Counted from the stretch's first letter, positions 1 to 5,761 are shown. The stretch is 6,260 nucleotides of DNA from Planctomycetota bacterium (GCA_026386835.1 JAPLMV010000050.1:1-6260); one strand, 5' to 3'. A program made the numbers and translations. The notes: generated by a model not told the origin, from the sequence alone.

Positions 1-279
1 AAATAATTTTACGCTTATAGCCGCCAAAATAATAAACGCCGCAGCAACCGCCGAAACCCTGTAAACCGCCCATTTGAATGTATTGGCCTTTTTCTTCGAC
101 AATGCCTTTGCTATCTTTCCTTTGATATCCGCTAAAAGTACATCATCAGGAACAGATGCAGGATGTCCCCGCAGGATTTGCTCACCTTTGCTTATATCCT
201 CTGCTGCATCTTTGGCTTCTTTTCCATCAAGAAACCTACCGAAAAGCTCTTCTAAATTTTCATCATATCGGCCGTTCAT
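1..279 (-). CDS. Putative anti-sigma-like one-TM membrane protein, N-terminal part
   Basis: The first 93 codons of a gene that runs off the left edge. The ATG at 277-279 lies 4 bp after the stop codon of the sigma-factor gene, with a GGAG ribosome-binding sequence (287-290) 7 nt upstream, so the two are almost certainly co-transcribed and translationally linked. Residues 1-69 are hydrophilic and charged (starts MNGRYDENLEELFGRFLDGK), with a lysine-rich stretch near 52-65 and no cysteine/histidine zinc-finger motif. Residues about 70-90 (WAVYRVSAVAAAFIILAAIS) form one predicted transmembrane helix. A short cytoplasmic N-terminus, one TM helix and a position directly after an ECF sigma gene are typical of anti-sigma or FecR-type regulators that hold the sigma factor at the membrane. 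That role is inferred from context; the periplasmic domain that would settle it is outside the window. Confidence 0.6.
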   Translation of the reverse strand, partial: MNGRYDENLEELFGRFLDGKEAKDAAEDISKGEQILRGHPASVPDDVLLADIKGKIAKALSKKKANTFKWAVYRVSAVAAAFIILAAISVKLF

Positions 280-283
280 ATTT

Positions 284-814
284 TTACTCCATCAGTTCCC
301 GCAGCTTCTTTAAACCCCGATGCAACTTCGACAATGTTGTCCCTATCGGCTCATCCCGCATCCGTGCTATCTCCTTGAAACTCGCCTGAGAATAAAATCG
401 CAGCATTATCAGTTCCCTCGTATCCATATCTAACCTGCCAAGCTGTATCTGCATGTTATCGATTTGCTCATCATCAGAGCTTTTTATTCCCTCTGTTTCA
501 TGCCCAAGCTCATCTGTCTGGCCTGCTATTAGTTTCTTCTGCTTGTGCTTATCTCTCAAGTGGTCGTAAAAAATATTTGACGCAATCTTAAACAGCCAGC
601 TTTCAAAACAACCATCCTTGAATGAGCCGATTTTTTCGACCAGCTTTACAAACAGTTCACTTAGCAAATCGTCGCTTGCGTCTCTGCTGCCCGTCAATCG
701 GTAAAAATACCCATAGCAACGGCTCGAATACATCTCGAGCAGTTGTGAAAAACACTCAGGCCTGCCTTTCTTGCAGCCAGCTATTATTTGGCCAAAATCG
801 CCGCTTTTCACCAT
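284..814 (-). CDS. ECF-type RNA polymerase sigma factor (sigma-70 family)
   Basis: A 176-aa protein with the two-domain layout of ECF sigma factors. Region 2 lies at about residues 22-90, with the core-binding stretch DDLLSELFVKLVEKIGSF (48-65) and the -10-recognition helix around FESWLFKIASNIFYDHLRD (70-88). A charged linker (about 91-120) leads to region 4 at about 122-174, whose helix-turn-helix covers SFKEIARMRDEPIGTTLSKLHRG (145-167 in two adjoining parts). The length is normal for the family. It would direct RNA polymerase to a small regulon, usually under control of the co-encoded membrane partner, here the gene starting at 279. The ATG at 812-814 has no obvious Shine-Dalgarno sequence; a 10-bp direct repeat (802-811 and 822-831) surrounds it. 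The family call is firm; the subgroup and the regulon cannot be read from this window. Confidence 0.9.
   Translation of the reverse strand: MVKSGDFGQIIAGCKKGRPECFSQLLEMYSSRCYGYFYRLTGSRDASDDLLSELFVKLVEKIGSFKDGCFESWLFKIASNIFYDHLRDKHKQKKLIAGQTDELGHETEGIKSSDDEQIDNMQIQLGRLDMDTRELIMLRFYSQASFKEIARMRDEPIGTTLSKLHRGLKKLRELME
287..290 (-). promoter_or_regulatory. Ribosome-binding site of the anti-sigma-like gene
   Basis: GGAG on the minus strand, 7 nt before the ATG at 277-279. It lies inside the last codons of the sigma-factor gene, so translation of the second gene can be coupled to termination of the first. It also supports this ATG as the true start. Confidence 0.55.
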
Positions 815-831
815 AACTAATCGCTTTTCAC
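802..831. repeat. 10-bp direct repeat spanning the sigma-factor start codon
   Basis: The plus-strand word CGCTTTTCAC occurs at 802-811 and again at 822-831, a 20-bp period, close to two helical turns. On the minus strand it reads GTGAAAAGCG, once just upstream of the sigma-factor ATG and once in its first codons. The spacing would suit a protein binding one face of the DNA, but two copies of a 10-mer may also be chance or a small local duplication. No function is established. Confidence 0.35.
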
Positions 832-898
832 ATAGGTAAGGACGATAATCTTAATTCTTTTATTGCATAAATCGAAAAAACTATTACACTACACCACT

Positions 899-1225
899 AT
901 GTCTATTATAGTTGAGATTGAAAAGAAGTTTTTTTCAAAAAATAACATGACCGCAAAGGTTAAACGCTCGATTGTCAGCCTTCTGCCCATTGCCAAAAAC
1001 CGAAAAGGCCAATGTATACGCTGCGGAGCCTGCTGCAAACTGCCCAACGTCTGTCAGTTCCTCGCAATCAACGGAAATGGCGAGGGTTACTGCAAATTCT
1101 ACCGCCTAAGGCCGCCGACCTGCCGCAAATACCCACGCACAAAATCTGAGTTCCTAACCGCTGACACCTGCGGCTATAGTTTTGAATCCGCCGGTGGCGA
1201 ATCTACGCCTTCGACTCCGATTTGA
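899..1225 (+). CDS. YkgJ-type cysteine-cluster (CxxCxxCC) protein
   Basis: A 108-aa protein if started at the ATG at 899. It has the signature of the CxxCxxCC / YkgJ family, often described as putative zinc- or iron-chelating: C39-x2-C42-x2-C45-C46 within GQCIRCGACCKLPNVCQFL, followed by C52, C65, C75 (RPPTCRKYPR) and C91 (TADTCGYSF). The basic N-terminal 35 residues look like a short leader or amphipathic stretch rather than a cleavable signal peptide. Biochemical function is unknown for most members, so no substrate is assigned. The start is uncertain: an in-frame TTG at 863 would add 12 residues and an ATG at 947 would remove 16, and none has a convincing Shine-Dalgarno sequence. It is the only clear plus-strand gene in the window and is divergent from the sigma factor, sharing an intergenic gap of about 84 bp. 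Confidence 0.85.
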   Translation: MSIIVEIEKKFFSKNNMTAKVKRSIVSLLPIAKNRKGQCIRCGACCKLPNVCQFLAINGNGEGYCKFYRLRPPTCRKYPRTKSEFLTADTCGYSFESAGGESTPSTPI

Positions 1226-1690
1226 GTTTGATAAATTACGTAAGCTCTCATTTGGCAAGATGGGCAAGATTTTGGCGTAAAATTGCGTTTAATCATTTGC
1301 TATAAAAGGGTTAGGGTGATTTCAAAAAGTGACATGAATTGAGTATTTTCTGACACTTTTTTACAAAAAACGCGCACTTTTTAACACTTTTTTACAAAAA
1401 AAGATGCTTTTTTGACATGCTTATTAAAAAAAGCCCACCTGAGTTAAACATGTTAAAATGGACAAAATGGCAAAACCAGGCACAAAGCAAAACACAAAGG
1501 TTTTAGTGATATCGAAAATAAAATATAAAAAATACAAAGCAAAGATAAAAGAAAAAAAATAACAGATGGGTATCAATATTAATTAAGAGATGTAAATAAT
1601 AAGACCTGATATATCCAGTAATAATAGGTAACTGCCCCCCTGCCCCACCTTTTCAGCAATCCCCCTGTTTCCCATAGTTAAAAAGTCATT
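1226..1690. other. AT-rich intergenic region without a convincing gene
   Basis: A 465-bp gap between the 3' ends of the cysteine-cluster gene and the duplicated-domain gene. It is rich in runs of A and T, carries an exact 18-bp direct repeat (1353-1401) and several TGACA words (about 1331, 1351 and 1413), an AACATGTT palindrome near 1448-1455, and a C-rich stretch near 1635-1675. The only small open frame I noted is a lysine-rich one of 34 codons at 1458-1562, whose composition is what A-rich DNA gives by chance. I see no clear hairpin-plus-T-run terminator for either converging gene, nor a recognisable RNA gene. Confidence 0.5.
1353..1401. repeat. Exact 18-bp direct repeat pair
   Basis: ACACTTTTTTACAAAAAA occurs at 1353-1370 and again, identically, at 1384-1401, a period of 31 bp. 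The unit is itself a near-palindrome (T6-AC-A6), so each copy could form a small hairpin or act as a curved A/T tract. The spacer (1371-1383) carries a related CACTTTTTAA piece. This may be part of a dispersed intergenic repeat, a protein-binding site, or simple-sequence drift. Confidence 0.6.
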
Positions 1691-2380
1691 TCACTCCCAG
1701 CCTTCCGCAGATAGAGCCTCATGCAGTAGTGCAGGATGGTGACGACAGTGGTACTCTATCCGGCTTGATTCTACATGTCCCTTGCTGTAAGACCAGCCGC
1801 CGGCCATGCGATTACGCTCATGTAGTTCGTGCAGCAGAATATAGCCACGCTCTTCTTGCTCTATATCATTATCAATCCATACTTCCTTTTCGGGCACGAA
1901 CTCATAGACATAATCGTGCCCACCAGCAGTAAAATCAATATCAAAAACGCTGCGAACAAGCCTTCCGTTTACAATCCATACGCTTATACCATTCTCAAGC
2001 TTTTTCCATAGATGCTCATGCACCTGCTGAGGATTGGGCAATTGTTTTCCGCTCCTGGTAAGTTTCCGAACATCACCAGCTCGGATGCGCTCTCTACGCT
2101 CAACCCGGTCAGCCTCTTCAATTGCTTTGTTGTAGGGCATCCCTTTAGCCATGAGGCGATGTTCTGTCAGCAAATGGTCAATAAAAAAACGAGTTTCATT
2201 TTGCTTAGCTTCATGGTCAATCCAAAGCTCATTTTGAGGAATAAAAGAAAACCTGTAATGCTGACCAAAGTTGGTGAATTCCTCATCAATATGACCGCGA
2301 ATGTATGCCCCATCGACATCCCAGACTGTAAGATGGCCCATTTGCTCAATCCTGCTTAAATATGGAGGTTTCAACGGCAC
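1691..2380 (-). CDS. Unrecognised protein with a tandemly duplicated ~78-aa domain
   Basis: A 229-aa soluble protein, with no signal peptide or TM helix, that I cannot assign to a named family. It consists of two copies of one domain: residues about 19-96 align without gaps with 134-211 at a constant offset of 115, with about 29 of 78 identical by hand. Shared landmarks are W20/W135, G24/G139, the FT-x2-G stretch (35-39/150-154), P48/P163, the E-x-WID box (51-55/166-170), H69/H184, E73/E188, M77/M192, Y83/Y198 and E94/E209. Copy 2 has a dense His/Glu cluster, LLHELHERNRM (182-192) then GH (201-202) and E209, suggesting a metal site. Copy 1 has L70 for E185 and I87 for H202, so any site there is degraded. 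The start is GTG at 2378-2380, chosen because AAGGAG sits 10 nt upstream. It lies 18 bp after the SOUL-lipoprotein gene and is probably in one operon with it. Confidence 0.8.
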   Translation of the reverse strand: MPLKPPYLSRIEQMGHLTVWDVDGAYIRGHIDEEFTNFGQHYRFSFIPQNELWIDHEAKQNETRFFIDHLLTEHRLMAKGMPYNKAIEEADRVERRERIRAGDVRKLTRSGKQLPNPQQVHEHLWKKLENGISVWIVNGRLVRSVFDIDFTAGGHDYVYEFVPEKEVWIDNDIEQEERGYILLHELHERNRMAGGWSYSKGHVESSRIEYHCRHHPALLHEALSAEGWE

Positions 2381-2390
2381 TGGTACAACT

Positions 2391-2396
2391 CTCCTT
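2391..2396 (-). promoter_or_regulatory. Strong ribosome-binding site fixing a GTG start
   Basis: AAGGAG on the minus strand, 10 nt before the GTG at 2378-2380. It lies just past the stop codon of the SOUL gene and is the best Shine-Dalgarno match in the window. It fixes the start of the duplicated-domain protein and supports efficient translation from a shared mRNA. Confidence 0.6.
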
Positions 2397-2398
2397 TC

Positions 2399-3058
2399 TC
2401 ACAAGGACTGTATATCTTCAACTGGAATTAAAACTTCATTGCGTCTTAAGAAGAAAATTTGAAAAGGAGGGTCGTAACGTGCAAAAATGTCTTCGCCTGT
2501 AATTTTCAAACTTCTTTCATTTATAAATTGTTCCAGGTGGGACTTTTTTTCCTCATATCTTTTTTTGCTCCAGGTTCCCGAATATCTTACAGCCGCTATT
2601 TTACGGGCTGTAATCACCCTTAAAATGACATTTGGATCCAAAGGTTCCGGCAGAGTCTGCATAGAATATTTAGATGGCATAAGAAAACTGACCACCCATT
2701 TATCATCGGATTTCTGCTGATTCACCGGTGCAGTCATAGGAATCTTTTCTGAAACAATCTTTTGATTGACCGGAGCTGTCATTGCAATCGATTCCTTTTT
2801 ACGGTTTTGCCCTGAAATATAATTAAAAAGCCTTCTAAAGGCTATATTACCTGCACCATCGAAGTCCGATTCAACTATCGTTTCAGCAACTATGCAGGGC
2901 TGATATTGCCTAATCTCAAAGTTTCCCTGTTTTTCAATAACATAATATCCGGCTTGCTCAATTCCCATTTTTTTCTCCGAATTAGATGATGTACATGAGC
3001 TTAAAGAAACCACAGAGATAAACGTAAAAAGATGTAAACATAGTTTAACGATATTCAT
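2399..3058 (-). CDS. SOUL-family (heme-binding type) lipoprotein
   Basis: A 219-aa protein from the ATG at 3056-3058. Residues 1-21 form a signal peptide ending in a lipobox (L19-S20-S21-C22), so Lgt should lipidate C22 and the mature protein should be membrane-anchored outside the cytoplasm. The rest is a SOUL domain: the opening YYVIEKQGNFEIRQY (38-52), two MTAPVNQ motifs (93-99 and 108-114), the KIAAVRYSGTW region (153-163), and the terminal YDPPF...RRNEV signature (195-209). SOUL proteins are named after vertebrate heme-binding relatives; heme binding by bacterial members is not generally proven, and no axial ligand is obvious here. An in-frame TTG at 3127 would add 23 residues before the signal peptide, which makes it unlikely. 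The stop is 18 bp before the next gene, so the two are probably co-transcribed. Confidence 0.88.
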   Translation of the reverse strand: MNIVKLCLHLFTFISVVSLSSCTSSNSEKKMGIEQAGYYVIEKQGNFEIRQYQPCIVAETIVESDFDGAGNIAFRRLFNYISGQNRKKESIAMTAPVNQKIVSEKIPMTAPVNQQKSDDKWVVSFLMPSKYSMQTLPEPLDPNVILRVITARKIAAVRYSGTWSKKRYEEKKSHLEQFINERSLKITGEDIFARYDPPFQIFFLRRNEVLIPVEDIQSL

Positions 3059-3065
3059 AAAAAAC

Positions 3066-3094
3066 AGTTTATCAATAGAATACCAAAGTTTCAA
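3066..3094 (-). promoter_or_regulatory. Candidate sigma-70-type promoter for the SOUL operon
   Basis: On the minus strand TTGAAA (3089-3094, five of six to TTGACA) is separated by exactly 17 bp from TAAACT (3066-3071, four of six to TATAAT). Transcription would begin near 3059, almost at the ATG (3058), giving a leaderless message. This fits the absence of a Shine-Dalgarno sequence before that ATG. In AT-rich DNA such matches arise by chance, so the call is weak. Confidence 0.3.
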
Positions 3095-3301
3095 GTTGTG
3101 TTTTAAGTTATTCAACAATGAACTCAAGTGCGTTTGTATTGAATGAGCATTATTACATAGCCGGCTTTAATCTCACCGTTTTTAGCGGTTTCTGGTACGG
3201 ATATATAAAATGTATAAAATATTTGCATTTTCTGAGAATTTTTTAAGTCCTTAATATTGCAGACCTTATGGATTTGCCATTTTTGCGGTTTTACACGCTA
3301 A

Positions 3302-3445
3302 AGCATTTTAAGTTTATGTGTTCATGTTTCCGAAAAAGCCGGAGCAGAAAAATCACTGATAAATGCTATCGCCAAAGCACTTGAGGCGGTTAATTCTATC
3401 GATGCCAAAGGATGGTTTGAATCGCAAGATATAAGAATACAATAA
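3302..3445 (+). pseudogene. Possible 3' remnant of an IS630-type transposase
   Basis: A 47-codon open frame, preceded by an in-frame stop at 3299-3301, that ends TAA at 3443-3445 and lacks a plausible start. Its peptide, with EKSLINAIAKALEAVNSID followed by AKGWFESQDIRIQ, has the rhythm of the C-terminal end of IS630/Tc1-like transposases: an amphipathic helix, then an 'aromatic-rich DA-x-x-WF' close. Nothing resembling the DDE catalytic core or an inverted repeat is found upstream, so at most the tail remains. The match is from memory of the family's C-terminus and could be wrong. Confidence 0.35.
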
Positions 3446-3456
3446 ATTAAAAAACT

Positions 3457-4299
3457 TTAGATTCTTGTGCGCATCTGCTCGGCTTTAGTGGCTTCTTTGA
3501 GGATTTTTCTTTCCCTCAATGAAAGACCGTGGATGCCGCGGTCATGGACCTTCTGCAGGATTCGGTCGAGTTCTAACTGGAGGTTGCGATGCGTGTTCAT
3601 TCTTCTTTCCCACATAGCGGAACGAATTTTAAATAGCAGCCTGGCCCGCCAGGATTCGGAAAAGATATAAACTGCGGCAGCGGCCATGCCGGCAAGATGA
3701 GCAGCCTCACCGCCTGCATTTTGTCCTTTCGAGAGAATAGTGACAACAGAGTAGAGAATGAGAAAAATGGCGCCAATTCTTATTGGGACAGGAAAGAAAA
3801 AGAGGAAAATTATAAACTTTGGGAAAAGAATCGCACAGGCAATAAGGATACCCAATACAGCGCCGGAAGCGCCCATCATCGGGGCGACAGAAAGGAATTT
3901 GACGGCAGCGAGGAGTGGGTAAAATAGTCCTCCAACGATTCCACAGAAGAGATAAAGAATCAGGAATCGTTTGCTGGTCATATAACGTTCGAGCGGCGGG
4001 CCAAAAAACAAAAGGCCGAGCATGTTGCCGAAAATATGGAGGAAACTACCATGCAGGAATTGATAGGTGACATAACGCCACAACTGAAGGGAGACCGGCA
4101 GAGAGACCGGAAAGACGGAAAACCATGACATAAGCCAGTTATCGCCGCCAACACTCTGTGCGATAAAGACAGCGGTATTGATAATCATCAGCCATTTGAC
4201 AACGGGTGTAAGCTGCGGGAGGTTCATCTGCATCCGGGATGGTGTGCGGAATTGAGACTGAAAATCTTCCTGCGTATAATCTCTGTCGTAAAGGCCCAT
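3457..4299 (-). CDS. Rhomboid-family intramembrane serine protease
   Basis: A 280-aa polytopic membrane protein that should cut substrate TM helices within the bilayer. The catalytic dyad is visible: S145 in GASG (143-146) and H201 in EAAHLAG (198-204). The WR pair (W74-R75) is followed by H83, H88 and N92, with the same spacing as in E. coli GlpG (WR, H145, H150, N154), so the enzyme looks active. About six hydrophobic segments span residues 32-213. A charged tail (about 214-280, with LELDRILQKVHDRGIHGLS and then LRERKILKEA) follows; such an acidic/basic tail is known after many bacterial rhomboids. I chose the ATG at 4297-4299 because the longer frame back to 4500 overlaps the lgt 3' end and reads as nonsense. 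No strong ribosome-binding site is seen. It lies 68 bp after lgt, probably in the same transcript. Substrates are unknown. Confidence 0.88.
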   Translation of the reverse strand: MGLYDRDYTQEDFQSQFRTPSRMQMNLPQLTPVVKWLMIINTAVFIAQSVGGDNWLMSWFSVFPVSLPVSLQLWRYVTYQFLHGSFLHIFGNMLGLLFFGPPLERYMTSKRFLILYLFCGIVGGLFYPLLAAVKFLSVAPMMGASGAVLGILIACAILFPKFIIFLFFFPVPIRIGAIFLILYSVVTILSKGQNAGGEAAHLAGMAAAAVYIFSESWRARLLFKIRSAMWERRMNTHRNLQLELDRILQKVHDRGIHGLSLRERKILKEATKAEQMRTRI

Positions 4300-4367
4300 A
4301 AATCGTCGCTCGTCGCTCCACCGTAAGGTGTCCTGTGGAGTGATTCGTATCTCGTAAACAAATATTA

Positions 4368-5302
4368 CTATACTCTCGGTTTTGGTAAATGTTCGACGTA
4401 AGGTTTCATTTTGGCAAAAACAGCCATTAAAATGATGCCGAAGATGACCATATAAATACTGATGCTTTGCGAGACGGTTCCTCCCTTGTAAAGAATCCAC
4501 CCGGCGGTTTCAAAGGGATTATCGTTTCGCAGAAATTCGAGGAAAAACCGTGCAGTGCCGTAGAGGATAAACATAAGGGCAGCAAAAAGGAGCCGAGAAA
4601 CGCAAGTGCGGATGAATACAATTGCGACGGATGTACCGGCAGGCAGCGGTATGGGCCTTTTGTTACCTGCTCTTTCTGCTGGGCTGTTAAAGAGTTGAAT
4701 GGCTTTAAGTCCTGTGGGGGGATGCCGCTTTGGCTGTTATGGTAAATGGAAAAGTCATTGGGCAGTTTCAACTGGGGCGAGAAGCGGTCCCTGCCGACAT
4801 TGGGGTATATCTGGCTAAGGTAAGGGATTGAGGCATAAGGGAAACGCACTGCCCATGGGACATTAGAAGGTTTTCCGTAACAGCAGCCGTTACAGAAGCA
4901 GCCGATTCTGCCAAAGGCCAGTGCCAAAACCAGTGCTATCCCAAGGATGTCGAGGTAGCGGCGGATGGGAAGCTTATGATAATAAAGGTATGCTAAGATA
5001 ACGGAAACCGCGAGAAACAGACCTCCCAAAACCTCGAGGCCGCCCTGCCAGATGGCAAAGACCGAGAGCAGGTCGCCTTTGAACTTGTAGAAATAGTGAA
5101 TTACATAGAATATGCGTGCGCCGACAACGCCGGCGATAAGCGAATAAAGGGCGGCATTGGTAATCATCTGCGGGTCGGGTGTGATGTTGCGACTGAGACG
5201 CCTTATGAGCGAAATAGCACAGATAAAGCCAATGACCATCATCAGGCCGTAGCTTTTCACGGTCAGGTAAACAAAAGGCAGCTTGAAAAGTTCAGGGTGC
5301 AT
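4368..5302 (-). CDS. lgt: Prolipoprotein diacylglyceryl transferase, frameshifted
   Basis: Lgt transfers diacylglycerol from phosphatidylglycerol to the lipobox cysteine of prolipoproteins in the inner membrane. The frame from the ATG at 5300-5302 gives a typical N-terminus: VKSYGLMMVIGF (15-26), GARIFY (61-66), WQGGLEVLGG (85-94), the signature GRIGCFCNGCCYG (131-143) and HPSQLY (224-229). After about residue 237 this frame turns into low-complexity nonsense ending at 4427. The conserved end (LLFAALMFILYGTARFFLEF, R in YGTAR, then TVSQSISIYMVIFGI) is in the -1 frame and stops at 4368. The break lies near 4590-4597 and fits one missing base (or two extra); joined, the protein would be about 311 aa, slightly longer than usual because of a hydrophilic insert at 155-220. 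Lgt is essential in most Gram-negative bacteria, so a sequence error is more likely than gene loss. It sits 47 bp after panD. Confidence 0.85.
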
Positions 5303-5349
5303 CTTTTTTAGCGTTTAGCGTATAGAATTTTCAGGTTCAATCATATTGG

Positions 5350-5718
5350 TTATTTGCCGGATTTTTCTGATTTTTTTATTTTGTTATTTGCGTCGAGCAG
5401 GACGACTTTTGGCTTAATTTTTCGGGCTTCTTCGGGCGTAACAAAGGCGCAGCTAAAAATAATGATAATATCCTTTGGCTTAACCAACTGGGCGGCGGCG
5501 CCGAGTACAATAATCTCACCTGAGCCGGGTTCGGCAGGGATGGCGTAGGTTTCGAGCCGATTGCCGTTGTTAAGGTCAGCAATCATAACGAACTCATAAG
5601 GCAAAATGTCGGCTGCCTCCATAAGTTTGGAGTCTATTGCCACACTGCCGGGGTAATGAAGCTTGGTGTCGGTAACCGTCGCACGATGTAACTTGCCTTT
5701 TAGTACTTTTATAAACAT
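5350..5718 (-). CDS. panD: Aspartate 1-decarboxylase (pyruvoyl enzyme)
   Basis: PanD decarboxylates L-aspartate to beta-alanine, the building block PanC uses next. The 122-aa proenzyme keeps the family layout: KGKLHRATVTDTKLHYPGS, with self-cleavage expected between G24 and S25, S25 becoming the pyruvoyl group. K9, R54 and Y58 (NRLETYAI, 53-60) match the E. coli active-site positions by number, and GAAA is at 73-76. The E. coli N72 position is L72 here (VLGAAAQ), which is unusual compared with the common NGAAA motif. The C-terminus (about 108-122) is a lysine-rich tail. The ATG at 5716-5718 gives the conserved N-terminus; no clear Shine-Dalgarno sequence is seen. It is 51 bp downstream of panC and 47 bp upstream of lgt, all on one strand. 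Confidence 0.95.
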   Translation of the reverse strand: MFIKVLKGKLHRATVTDTKLHYPGSVAIDSKLMEAADILPYEFVMIADLNNGNRLETYAIPAEPGSGEIIVLGAAAQLVKPKDIIIIFSCAFVTPEEARKIKPKVVLLDANNKIKKSEKSGK

Positions 5719-5761
5719 AAGATAACCACGTTAGTCCTTAATAGTTAATATACAGCCAGTT

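Larger units (their letters stand above)
3059..3456. other. Intergenic region between the rhomboid and SOUL genes
   Basis: About 400 bp upstream of the SOUL ATG and downstream of the rhomboid stop. It holds the candidate SOUL promoter (3066-3094), a 34-codon minus-strand frame at 3124-3228 of doubtful reality, and the possible transposase tail (3302-3445). Past the rhomboid stop the minus strand has an AGTTTTTTAA run without a clear hairpin, so no terminator is called. Confidence 0.45.

Noticed and set aside
182..192. HELHE in the duplicated-domain protein (residues 184-188) as an HExxH zinc-protease motif
   Set aside because: The spacing is H-E-L-H-E, not H-E-x-x-H, so it is not a standard zincin signature. 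The interval given here is in residues of the protein encoded at 1691-2380, not in bases.
1458..1562. 34-codon lysine-rich frame (starts MDKMAKPGTK) as a gene
   Set aside because: Its composition is what A-rich DNA gives by chance and there is no ribosome-binding site; kept only as a note in the intergenic entry.
2012..2359. Plus-strand open frame of 115 codons opposite the duplicated-domain gene
   Set aside because: It is antisense to a frame with clear internal domain duplication and a strong ribosome-binding site; its peptide shows no domain.
3059..3127. TTG start at 3127 for the SOUL protein
   Set aside because: It would put 23 residues in front of an otherwise typical lipoprotein signal peptide that begins at the ATG at 3058.
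4300..4500. N-terminal extension of the rhomboid protein by 67 residues
   Set aside because: It overlaps the true lgt 3' end in another frame, its sequence resembles no rhomboid N-terminus, and the ATG at 4299 gives a normal family length.
4427..4590. Tail of the lgt start frame (about 54 residues, low-complexity, ending SSSASF) as the genuine Lgt C-terminus
   Set aside because: The other frame over the same DNA encodes the conserved YGTARFFLEFLR and TVSQSISIYMVIFGI segments, so this tail is a frameshift product.
4575..4600. Programmed -1 frameshift in lgt
   Set aside because: The run is only five T and the frame-1 reading C TTT TTG does not form a canonical X XXY YYZ slippery heptamer; no stimulatory hairpin is obvious.
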